DNA from: CBDAQV01 sp965199335
Lineage (GTDB): Bacteria > Pseudomonadota > Alphaproteobacteria > CALMVH01
Direction: 5' to 3'
NCBI GenBank assembly: GCA_965199335.1
Contig: CBDAQZ010000004.1
Location: forward strand, 372,001-436,000
DNA length: 64,000 bases
Below, one piece after another: positions 32,064-39,805 of this stretch. Both the position numbers and the translations under genes were made by a program. The notes below the pieces were generated by a model. The model made no database searches, was not told where the DNA came from, and was given only the letters and a program-made list of their open reading frames with translations. Each line of letters opens with the position of its first letter. Within the stretch, counting starts at the first letter, position 1.

Positions 32064-34644
32064 CGGGTTTCACCTTGTGACGAAGGGCGGCAAGCAGCGC
32101 GGGCAGCACCACCAGGGTCGACAGCAGCGTGAACACCAGGCTGATGATCAGCAGCACGCCCATGCTGGCGGTGCCGGGATGGTGCGACAGCGACAGGCTG
32201 CCGAAGGCGGTGCCCGTGGTCAGCGCCGAGAACAGGATCGCGCGCGCCGTCGGCGATTGCAGCGGCTCGGTCTGGCCGCCGCGCCAGTTCATGACGAAAT
32301 AGATGTCGAAGGCGACGCCGATGCCCAGCAGCAGCGGCAGCGCGATGATATTGGCGAAGTTCAGCGGGAACGGCCATTCGACGCACACGATCACCGTCAG
32401 CAGGCCGGCCAGCAGCAGCGGCATCAGCACCAGCAGCACGTCGTTGACGCGGCGCAGCGCCACCAGCAGCAGCAGCGCGATCACCACGATCGCCGACAGG
32501 CCGGCGGTGATGAAGGAATGCACGATCGTCTGGCTGGAATGACGGATGCTGATCGCCGAGCCGACCGCGTCGGGCGCGGCCTTGATGATCGCGTCGTCGA
32601 AATCCTGCAGCACATCGTTATGGCGCGCGTCGCCCTTGGGATAGACCTCGACGCGGGCGCGGCCGTCGGGCGTCACCCAGTCATCCTTGATCTCCTGCGG
32701 GAGGCTGTCCAGCGTCACCGGCCCCGCGCCCAGCAGCTGGCGCAGATCGTCGAGGCGCGGCGGCAGCGAGCCCAGCAGCATCGGCTGCAGCTGTTCGATC
32801 ACCGCGTCGCTGGCAGTTTCCAGCGTCTGCAGATCGGTCACGAAGCGGGCAGCGGCATCGTCGCGCGGCGACTGCTTCAACGCCGCCTGCAGCCCCTCGC
32901 GGCAGGCGCGGATCGCAGCGCGGATTTCATCCGCCGTGGGCGCCGGGGCGACCTGCGGCGGCTCCAGCGTCGGCAGCAGCACGGTCGCGGCATCGGCGAT
33001 CAGCGCCAGCTTCTCGGACTGCCCATCGGGCACGAAGCTGTTGATGCTGACCGCCATGCGGACCTGCGGCAGCTTTTCCATCTCGGCGCCGCGCGTCGCC
33101 GCTTCCTGTGCCGAGGCGGTCAGTATGTCGGCGCTGTAGGGCGAGGCCAGCGGGTCGTTCATCAGATCGTTCAGCGTCTGCACGGATTCGGCATGCTGGT
33201 CCTTGACGTGCAGCGGGTCGAAATCGAAATGCAGGCGCGGCAGCAGCACCAGCCCGGCGATGCCGGCCACCAGCGCCACGCCCATCACCGGCCAGCGCGC
33301 GCGGTCCAGGAAGCGGTCGGCGGGCGCGGCCCATTCGTAGCCGACCGGTTCGCTCTCCGCCTTTGGACGCACCAGCGTCAACAGCGCGGGCAGCACCGTC
33401 ATGTTGCAGACGAAGGCGATCAGCATGCCGCTGCCCGCGATCAGCCCCAGCTCCGACACGCCGCGGAACGCGGTGGGCAGGAAGGAATAGAACCCGGCCG
33501 CCACCGCCGTTGCCGCCACCGCAATCGGGCCGCCGATATGCAGCGCGGTGTTTTCCAGCGCCGTGGTCAGGCTGTCGCTGCGATGACGCTCGTCGCGGTA
33601 GCGGACGCTGAACTGGATCGAGAAATCGGTCGCCAGCCCGATGAACAGCACCGCGAACGCGACCGAGATCATATTCAGAGACCCCACAGCCAGCGCCGCG
33701 AACGCAGCCGTCAGCGCGAAGCCGGTCAGCAGCGTGCCCATGATGGCGGCGATCAGGCGCAGCGAACGCAGGGCCAGCACCAGCCACACCACTACCAGCA
33801 GCGTCGATCCGATCAGCGCCACCAGCGCGCCCTGTGCGGCGCTGGCGATCTCGTCGTCCGACAGCGCGACCTCGCCGGTGATGCGGACACGGACGTTGCC
33901 CTGGTTCAGGCCGATCTTCTTGGCCGCCTCGCGCACCGCCTCGGTGGCGATGCCGCCCGGTTGCATGGCGGAGAAATCCAGCTTCGGCTGCGCCAGGATC
34001 ACATGCTCGGCCATCTGGCCGGGGACGTCGCCGTTCAGCAAGGTCTGCCACGACAGCGGCTGCGGATGACCGTCGAGGATCGACTGGATCGACTTGTCGA
34101 TCTCGGCCAGCGGCTGGTCGATGCCGCTCAGCTGCGTCTCGCCCATTGTCACGCCCTGCGCAACCATCGCCAGCGCGCCAAACAGACCGCGCGGGCTGGG
34201 ATCGGCGACCAGCTGGCCCAGCAGCGGCTGAGCCTCGACCGTCTTGTCGAGGATCGACTTGATGTCCTTCGCCGGCAGCAGCAGCAGCCCTTCCTTGATA
34301 AAGAACGCGCCGCCGTCGGGGCGGTGCACCCCGCGGAAATTGGTCGTGTCCTGCTGCAGCAGCGCCGTCAGCTGGCGCGCCGCATCCTCGGACTCGTCCG
34401 GCGTGCCGCCGTCGACGACGATCACCAGCTGGTCGGTCAGGCCCGGGAAGGCCGTGTCCATCACGATCTCGCGCTGGCGCCAGTCCAGCTTGTCCGACAG
34501 CAGCTTGCCCTCGTCGGTGTCCATCGAGATGTTGTTCGCCGCGTAGACGCAGGACAGCACGGTTATGACAAGTGCCAGCAGCGCCACCGCCAAGGCATGG
34601 CGGTGACAGAAGGAAACGATCGGGACCAGGAAACGACGGATCAT
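32056..34644 (-). CDS. hpnN: Hopanoid transporter of the RND superfamily, HpnN
   Basis: This 862-aa inner-membrane RND protein (MmpL/HpnN type) moves hopanoids to the outer membrane. The topology is typical: one N-terminal helix (LAVALLALVITVLSCVYAA), a large periplasmic loop, a block of helices around TLLVVVWLVLALRSLRLIAA and FAVLFIGLATDFSIQFSVRYRD, a second periplasmic loop, and a final helix block with LPLLLGIGVAFDIYFVMNW. I chose ATG 34644 (MIRRFLVPIV); an upstream reading to 34701 would run into the copD-like gene. It lies 8 nt after that gene, in an operon copC-copD-hpnN-lipoprotein. Confidence 0.94.
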   Translation of the reverse strand: MIRRFLVPIVSFCHRHALAVALLALVITVLSCVYAANNISMDTDEGKLLSDKLDWRQREIVMDTAFPGLTDQLVIVVDGGTPDESEDAARQLTALLQQDTTNFRGVHRPDGGAFFIKEGLLLLPAKDIKSILDKTVEAQPLLGQLVADPSPRGLFGALAMVAQGVTMGETQLSGIDQPLAEIDKSIQSILDGHPQPLSWQTLLNGDVPGQMAEHVILAQPKLDFSAMQPGGIATEAVREAAKKIGLNQGNVRVRITGEVALSDDEIASAAQGALVALIGSTLLVVVWLVLALRSLRLIAAIMGTLLTGFALTAAFAALAVGSLNMISVAFAVLFIGLATDFSIQFSVRYRDERHRSDSLTTALENTALHIGGPIAVAATAVAAGFYSFLPTAFRGVSELGLIAGSGMLIAFVCNMTVLPALLTLVRPKAESEPVGYEWAAPADRFLDRARWPVMGVALVAGIAGLVLLPRLHFDFDPLHVKDQHAESVQTLNDLMNDPLASPYSADILTASAQEAATRGAEMEKLPQVRMAVSINSFVPDGQSEKLALIADAATVLLPTLEPPQVAPAPTADEIRAAIRACREGLQAALKQSPRDDAAARFVTDLQTLETASDAVIEQLQPMLLGSLPPRLDDLRQLLGAGPVTLDSLPQEIKDDWVTPDGRARVEVYPKGDARHNDVLQDFDDAIIKAAPDAVGSAISIRHSSQTIVHSFITAGLSAIVVIALLLLVALRRVNDVLLVLMPLLLAGLLTVIVCVEWPFPLNFANIIALPLLLGIGVAFDIYFVMNWRGGQTEPLQSPTARAILFSALTTGTAFGSLSLSHHPGTASMGVLLIISLVFTLLSTLVVLPALLAALRHKVKPDE

Positions 34645-34652
34645 TGTTTGTG

Positions 34653-36305
34653 TCAGGCTTCGCGGTAGTCGAGCAGGATGCAGCCGATCAGCATGAAGCA
34701 CACCGGCCAGATGATTCCCGGCCAGCGCCGGCCGGCGGGATCGAGGCGGATTTCAAGCCAGCGCGCCCAGGCCGCCGTGACGCCCAGCACCGCCAGCGGC
34801 GTGTGCGACAGCTCGATCAGCATCTGGTCCCTGACGTTGGAGATCGCGTGCTGGTGCGTCAGCAGCAGCGCCGCGCCCACGGCCGTCACCAGCGGGAATA
34901 CCAGCGCCGCCTTCGACGATCCCCATTTGCCCGCGCGCACGCGCCATTCGAAGCCGCCGAACAGGATGATGATCAGCACGAACATGCGGTGCTGCACCAC
35001 CTCGGGATCGCGCAGGGATTCGATCAGCCCCTCGCTGCCCATCGGCCACACCTCGGGATCGGAGCGCAGCAGCAGGAACAGCGCCAGCACCAGGAACAGC
35101 AGCGGCCAGTGCTTCGCCTGCTTGACCCCGAAATGCTCCATCAGCGCGATCAGCCCGATCGCCAGAACCAGAACGCCGGCCCAATGGTGGTTGTATTCCG
35201 ACCAGGCGATATCCTCGGCGTTGCGCGGCGGCAGGTCGCCCGAGCCGGGGATGAAGGCTTCGGGCACGTTCGACGATTTCGCGGCATTCGCCTCGGCATC
35301 CAGTTTCGCCTGCAGCGCCGGGATGGCGAGGTCGCCGTGCTCGGGGCTTACCAGACGTGGCATGACCGGCGTGAAGCGCTCCACGATCTCGTGCAGGGTC
35401 ACGCGGTCGGTCGTCAGGTCGGAGGCCGGCGGCAGCGAGGTGATCGAGGCGGCGCAGAAGAAGATCGTGATCCCGACCCCGATCTCGACCTCCACCGAGC
35501 GCTTCAGGCGCAGGATCGGCGTCAGCGGGTCGATGCGCAGCTTCTCGATGATCCTGTAGTTGTGCAGGCCCAGCAGCAGCAGGCCGCCGAACAGTACGAT
35601 CTTGGTCAGCACCATGACGCCGTAGGCGGTGCCGTAGAACCCCTGCAGCGAGCCGATATAGGGGATCGCCATGCCGATGCCGGCGAGGCCGATGGCGGCG
35701 ACGGACATCATCGACATCAGCGAATAGCGCCGCCCGATCAGCCGCCAGCCAGCGCCGTTGCCTAGCTTGTGCAGGGCGGCAAGGAAATACGGCAGGCCGC
35801 CGATCCACACCGACGCGCCCATGCGGTGGAACAGGTCGTACAGCGCCAGCGGGGCGCGGTCGTCCAGCCGCGCGGCGGCATGGGTGGCAGATACCGCCGC
35901 CAGCTCGATGATCAGGCCGAACGCCACCAACGCGTAGCGGCCGGAGGATTTCATCGTCGCCGCCAGCAGCGCGACCATGAGCGTCGCCGCGATCTTGACG
36001 CCCGCCGATATGGCGAAGGACGCGCCCAGCGCCTCGCGCCAGCTCAGCTGCGCCGTATCCTTGAGCACCGCCAGCTGGATGCCGTTGTTCAGCAGCTCGA
36101 CCCCTGCCAGCCCCAGCGCCGCCCAGCTCAGCCAGCGATAGGCGCGCGCGGCGATGACTTCGCCGTCCGGCCCCAGCTCGTCGCGGAAGGGCTGCGCCAC
36201 CAGCAGCGCGAACGCGATGCCGCCGATGGTGAAAGCCTCGCCGGTGATGGCGAAGCCGTGCAGGACGACGGAGATGTATCCGAAGATGTCGACGAGGAAT
36301 GACAC
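34653..36305 (-). CDS. CopD-domain copper resistance membrane protein
   Basis: This 550-aa multi-helix protein has an N-terminal to central CopD domain, shown by HRMGASVWIGGLPYFLAAL and the YSLMSMMSVAAIGLAGIGMAIPYIGSLQGFYGTAYGVMVLTKIVLF run. CopD domains act with CopC in copper uptake or handling. The C-terminal half (after about residue 370) is a second set of about five helices with EYNHHWAGVLVLAIGL, a larger arrangement than plain CopD. The start is GTG at 36305, 7 nt after the copC stop. It sits between copC and hpnN, which suggests a shared transcript. Confidence 0.87.
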   Translation of the reverse strand: MSFLVDIFGYISVVLHGFAITGEAFTIGGIAFALLVAQPFRDELGPDGEVIAARAYRWLSWAALGLAGVELLNNGIQLAVLKDTAQLSWREALGASFAISAGVKIAATLMVALLAATMKSSGRYALVAFGLIIELAAVSATHAAARLDDRAPLALYDLFHRMGASVWIGGLPYFLAALHKLGNGAGWRLIGRRYSLMSMMSVAAIGLAGIGMAIPYIGSLQGFYGTAYGVMVLTKIVLFGGLLLLGLHNYRIIEKLRIDPLTPILRLKRSVEVEIGVGITIFFCAASITSLPPASDLTTDRVTLHEIVERFTPVMPRLVSPEHGDLAIPALQAKLDAEANAAKSSNVPEAFIPGSGDLPPRNAEDIAWSEYNHHWAGVLVLAIGLIALMEHFGVKQAKHWPLLFLVLALFLLLRSDPEVWPMGSEGLIESLRDPEVVQHRMFVLIIILFGGFEWRVRAGKWGSSKAALVFPLVTAVGAALLLTHQHAISNVRDQMLIELSHTPLAVLGVTAAWARWLEIRLDPAGRRWPGIIWPVCFMLIGCILLDYREA

Positions 36306-36312
36306 GGCGATA

Positions 36313-36711
36313 CTATTGGGCGGGAACGGGGATCGGACCGCCCAATGAGCCGGCGGGCACGTAGGTGAACGGGATGTCGCCGCGGGTGATGTGGCCGTCG
36401 ACCGACAGCACCTGCCAGCGCAGCTTGTACTTGCCCTCGGTCAGCCCGGCGATTGATGTCACCAGCGTATCCTCGGTCGACTTGTCCGAGATCGGCAGCA
36501 CCTGGACCTTGTCGCCCGGGCCCAGCAGCTTGACGACCGAGCGCTTGTGGTCGACCCGGCTGTTGTATTTCAACTGCACCGGCAGGTCGCTTGTCGTCAC
36601 GGTGGCGTTGCTGCCCGGCGTGGAGCTCATGATGATCGCATGTGCGAAGGCGGGGGCAAGGGCCGGGACTGTGAGGCACAGGGACAAAACGGCGATCGAC
36701 AGCCAGCGCAT
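36313..36711 (-). CDS. CopC-domain periplasmic copper-binding protein
   Basis: This 132-aa exported CopC-like beta-barrel has a signal peptide (RWLSIAVLSLCLTVPALAPAFA) followed immediately by HAIIMSSTPGSNATV. The mature N-terminal His is the classical Cu(II) ligand. The end YKLRWQVLSVDGHITRGDIPFTYV carries the conserved DGH motif. The start ATG 36711 gives a normal signal peptide; the frame is open further upstream but without similarity. First gene of the copC-copD-hpnN operon. Confidence 0.92.
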   Translation of the reverse strand: MRWLSIAVLSLCLTVPALAPAFAHAIIMSSTPGSNATVTTSDLPVQLKYNSRVDHKRSVVKLLGPGDKVQVLPISDKSTEDTLVTSIAGLTEGKYKLRWQVLSVDGHITRGDIPFTYVPAGSLGGPIPVPAQ

Positions 36712-36827
36712 GCGGGCACTCCGGTAACGATAGGGGATGACCCGAAAGGGATACAGAGCCGCAAGGGACCTGACAAGCGGCAAGAGACTTGGCCCCGCGT
36801 GCGGGCAGGTGTACAAAGACGGACCGG

Positions 36828-36901
36828 GCGGGTGTAGCTCAATGGCAGAGCAGAAGCTTCCCAAGCTTACGACGAGGGTTCGATTCCCTTCACCCGCTCC
36901 A
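36828..36901 (+). tRNA. tRNA-Gly (CCC anticodon)
   Basis: A cloverleaf can be drawn. The acceptor GCGGGTG pairs with CACCCGC, and the D arm is GCTC...GAGC. The anticodon arm is GAAGC-TTCCCAA-GCTTA (one end mismatch), giving anticodon CCC. The T arm is GAGGG-TTCGATT-CCCTT. Discriminator T is followed by an encoded CCA at 36899-36901. It lies alone between divergent copC and a convergent dehydrogenase-like gene. Confidence 0.93.
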
Positions 36902-36911
36902 ATGATTCACG

Positions 36912-37811
36912 TTAAAGCGGCTTCATCGCCTCGATATCTGACACCATGACGGGCGGTTTCGCCAGCGGCGCGGCGGCTACCATGATATCCACCAAGGCTT
37001 TGCATTCGGCTTCGCCCGTCGCCAATAGCTCACGGAACGATCGAATGCGCGACATGGACCAGAGCATGGCCGCGACAAACGATCTCGGGCTAAGGTCGAT
37101 AAGCTTCTTTGTCCTCGGATAGATGTCGTAACCAAGCCCCTTGATAAGTTTGAAGCTCGCGTGAACGCCGCGCGCCAGGATTAACGCTTCATTCCAGGAC
37201 GCGCCGCCTTTTCGTCGTTCGCCAGCCACCGATACGCTTTCGAATGCCACACAAAGCGGAACGTGGCAGCGAAGCCAGAGGGGCATGTCGGGTTGGAGGG
37301 CTGCCGGCAATCCAGCCTCCTTGAACAAATCAACCCAGCGTTGTTGGCTCATGATGCTCTTTTGACCGGCAGCCCCGATGGTGGCGTCAAGCTTCCCATC
37401 GGCGGTGAGCGTGGCCTGCACAAACGGCATGCCGAAGGAACATCGCTCGCCGTCGATTGCCGCCTGCAACCTCTCTGGGTCGAAAACGTTGAACATGAAC
37501 TGAATGCACCCGGCGGCGCTGCGCTGCAAGACAGGCAGCACGGCATCGATTTGATGGGCCAGAAGCGTGACGATCACCAGGTCGTAGGGTGTGTGTTCAT
37601 CGAGTGTGCTCGTGATCCGGACGTTTGCCCTTTCGCCCTTGATGTTAACGATCGCGCCTTCGCTTTCGAGCTGCTGCAATCGGACGGAACCCGGCCGCGC
37701 GATAACCGTGACCTCGTGACCGCCAGTCCGGGCCAGCTGGAAAGCAAGGGTGCTGCCGATTTTTCCGCCGCCTAGAACTGCGATCCGACGTGTCGATGGG
37801 GGTGTCAGCAT
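36912..37811 (-). CDS. ApbA/PanE-like NAD(P)-binding oxidoreductase
   Basis: This 299-aa protein has an N-terminal Rossmann motif (RRIAVLGGGKIGSTLAFQLAR) and a helical C-terminal half, the general layout of 2-dehydropantoate 2-reductase relatives. Family catalytic residues are not convincingly conserved by eye (the Lys/Glu pair cannot be placed), so a ketopantoate substrate is not claimed. I start at ATG 37811 just before the Rossmann strand; ATG 37829 is possible. It ends 10 bp from the tRNA-Gly 3' end and its base composition looks slightly AT-richer than its neighbours, compatible with acquisition. Confidence 0.75.
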   Translation of the reverse strand: MLTPPSTRRIAVLGGGKIGSTLAFQLARTGGHEVTVIARPGSVRLQQLESEGAIVNIKGERANVRITSTLDEHTPYDLVIVTLLAHQIDAVLPVLQRSAAGCIQFMFNVFDPERLQAAIDGERCSFGMPFVQATLTADGKLDATIGAAGQKSIMSQQRWVDLFKEAGLPAALQPDMPLWLRCHVPLCVAFESVSVAGERRKGGASWNEALILARGVHASFKLIKGLGYDIYPRTKKLIDLSPRSFVAAMLWSMSRIRSFRELLATGEAECKALVDIMVAAAPLAKPPVMVSDIEAMKPL

Positions 37812-37895
37812 GATTGTTCGACGTCCCACGCCGGCACAAAGGGGAAGCGGCCGGACGAACTGTAGTGATTGCGCGAGGCCGGGCTTTTCAAGACG

Positions 37896-38414
37896 TTATT
37901 TCGTCGCCCCCCCCGCCCCAAACTGCTTCTTGAACTGCTCGATGGCGTCGATTTCCTGTTGCAGGCGGTCACCCTGCAGTTCGTCGTCCTTCTGCTTGTC
38001 GGCTATGTCCTGCACCGATTGGGTCTGCTGATCGCGCAGATCCTCAAGCTCCTGGTAGCAGCGCGTATAGTCGACGCTGCTGCGGTTCAGTGCCTGGCAC
38101 TTGGCGCGCTTGGTCTCGATCGACATGCCGCTGGCGACTTCCTGGGCGGTGGCCTGGCGCTGGCGGATGTTGTCCTGCATCGTTTTCAGCGCGTTTTCCT
38201 TCTGCGGCAGCACGGTGGCCAGCAATTGCGCCAGGGTCACGTGCTCGTCGTCGATGATGTATTCGCCAGGGCCGGTGCGCTCCACCGCGCTTTGCGGGCC
38301 CATCACGGCCTGGATCTGCGGCACGCCGGGATCGGCTTTCGGCGGGGTATCGGCGAAGGCCGGCAGGGCCAGGCTAAGACTAAGTAACAGCAGCAGATAT
38401 TTCATGGGCGACAT
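37896..38414 (-). CDS. Hypothetical exported coiled-coil protein
   Basis: This 172-aa protein has a signal peptide (MKYLLLLLSLSLALPAFA). The mature protein is strongly helical and Gln/Glu/Lys-rich (ENALKTMQDNIRQRQATAQE; YQELEDLRDQQTQSVQDIAD), suggesting coiled coil, with two Cys (residues near CQALNRSSVDYTRC) that could form a disulfide. No family is recognised. It is divergent from msrB across about 120 bp. Confidence 0.72.
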   Translation of the reverse strand: MSPMKYLLLLLSLSLALPAFADTPPKADPGVPQIQAVMGPQSAVERTGPGEYIIDDEHVTLAQLLATVLPQKENALKTMQDNIRQRQATAQEVASGMSIETKRAKCQALNRSSVDYTRCYQELEDLRDQQTQSVQDIADKQKDDELQGDRLQQEIDAIEQFKKQFGAGGATK

Positions 38415-38537
38415 CTTTGCCGCGCCAAAGGGGCCGAGTCCATGGGAAATAAACGGCTACAACCGGGCCACGGCCATGTAAAAATGCCGCAATCCGCTTA
38501 CATTATGCTATAGTCGTGCAGAATAACGGAGCGCCAG

Positions 38538-39056
38538 ATGCCCATCGATGTCAGCCGTCGCCAGCTTTTATACGCCGGCCGCAATGCCGCGGTGGTCGTG
38601 GGACTTGCCGGCATTGGTATGGGCCTGGGTCTTTTCCGCACGACCAGGGCCAATGGCGAGACGTTCGAGGTCACCCATACCGACGCCGAATGGCACAAGC
38701 TTCTGGACCGCAAGCAGTACGACGTATTGCGCGAGGAAGGGACGGAGCGGCCATTCAGCAGCGACCTGAACCACGAGAAGCGCGAAGGTACCTTCGCTTG
38801 CGCCGGCTGCGCGCTGTCCGATTTCTCGTCCAAGACCAAGTTCGACAGCGGCACGGGCTGGCCCAGTTTCTGGCAGCCGCTGCCCAATTCCGTGGTCGAG
38901 CGTAGCGACAACTCGCTCGGCATGTCTCGGACCGAGGTGCATTGCCGCCGCTGCGGCAGCCATCTGGGCCATGTCTTCAACGACGGGCCGCAGCCGACGG
39001 GGCTGCGCTACTGCATGAACGGCGTGGCGCTGACCTTCACGCCGGGCGCTGCCTAA
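38538..39056 (+). CDS. msrB: Exported peptide-methionine (R)-S-oxide reductase
   Basis: This 172-aa MsrB reduces methionine-R-sulfoxide. Zinc Cys pairs (Cys88/91 CAGC and Cys136/139 CRRC) and the catalytic Cys159 in RYCMNGVAL are present. The N-terminus has a twin-arginine-like motif (VSRRQLLYAG) followed by a hydrophobic stretch (AAVVVGLAGIGMGLGLF), so it is probably exported by Tat or membrane-anchored on the periplasmic side, unlike cytosolic MsrB. msrA follows 19 nt later, forming a small protein-repair operon. Confidence 0.93.
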   Translation: MPIDVSRRQLLYAGRNAAVVVGLAGIGMGLGLFRTTRANGETFEVTHTDAEWHKLLDRKQYDVLREEGTERPFSSDLNHEKREGTFACAGCALSDFSSKTKFDSGTGWPSFWQPLPNSVVERSDNSLGMSRTEVHCRRCGSHLGHVFNDGPQPTGLRYCMNGVALTFTPGAA

Positions 39057-39075
39057 ACAACCACAGGGGAATCGC

Positions 39076-39804
39076 ATGTCTTCACTGGGCTCGCCGTCGA
39101 TGGCACGGTCACTTATCGGGAAGATCATCGGGCTTGGCGCGCTGGTCATCGTGGGCATTTTCCTGTTCAAGCCGCTGACCGCGGCCTTCGCGTCGGATGT
39201 CATGGCCCCTGCCCCAATCACCGACGACAAGCTGGCGGCCACCCCCGGCACGTCGAAGACGCTGGTGCTGGCCGGCGGCTGCTTCTGGGGCGTGCAGGGC
39301 GTGTACGAGCACGTGACCGGCGTGACCAGGGCGGTGTCGGGCTACAGCGGCGGCGACCGCAGCACGGCGGAATACGAAACCGTCAGCACCGGCACCACCG
39401 GCCATGCCGAGGCGGTCCAGATCACCTACGATCCCAGCGTGATCACCGAAGGCCAGCTGCTGCAGATCTATTTCTCGGTCGTGACCGACCCGACCGAACT
39501 GAACCACCAGGGCCCCGACCACGGTTCGCAGTATCGTAGCACCGTGTTCGTGCAGGATGCCGACCAACGGGCGGTGGCGCAGGCCTATATCCTGCAGCTG
39601 GAAAAGGCCAAGATATTCTCGCACCCCATCGTTACCACGCTGGAGCCGTTCAAGGCGTTCTATCCGGCGGAATCCTACCATCAGGATTTCCTGACCCACA
39701 ACCCTACCTACCCGTACATCGTGATCAACGACATGCCCAAGGTCGCGGGCCTGCAGCACGATTTCCCGGCGCTGTACCGGGCGGACCCGGTACTCACGCA
39801 ATAA
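39076..39804 (+). CDS. msrA: Membrane-anchored or exported peptide-methionine (S)-S-oxide reductase
   Basis: This 242-aa MsrA has catalytic Cys69 in LAGGCFWGVQGVYE and conserved GYSGG, GHAEAVQITYDP and HQGPDHGSQYRS blocks. A hydrophobic N-terminal segment (IIGLGALVIVGIFLFKPLTAAFA, about 17-40) indicates export or anchoring, matching the exported MsrB encoded just upstream. Together they would repair both methionine-sulfoxide epimers in periplasmic proteins. A good ribosome site (AGGGGAA) precedes ATG 39076. Confidence 0.94.
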   Translation: MSSLGSPSMARSLIGKIIGLGALVIVGIFLFKPLTAAFASDVMAPAPITDDKLAATPGTSKTLVLAGGCFWGVQGVYEHVTGVTRAVSGYSGGDRSTAEYETVSTGTTGHAEAVQITYDPSVITEGQLLQIYFSVVTDPTELNHQGPDHGSQYRSTVFVQDADQRAVAQAYILQLEKAKIFSHPIVTTLEPFKAFYPAESYHQDFLTHNPTYPYIVINDMPKVAGLQHDFPALYRADPVLTQ

Positions 39805-39805
39805 T

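Noticed and set aside
31870..34668. A 932-codon plus-strand frame opposite hpnN
   Set aside because: Antisense shadow, extremely Gln/His/Arg-rich, no motif.
36737..36949. Open frame MAEQKLPKLTTRVRFPSPAP across the tRNA
   Set aside because: This peptide pattern is the usual translation of a tRNA gene, not a protein.
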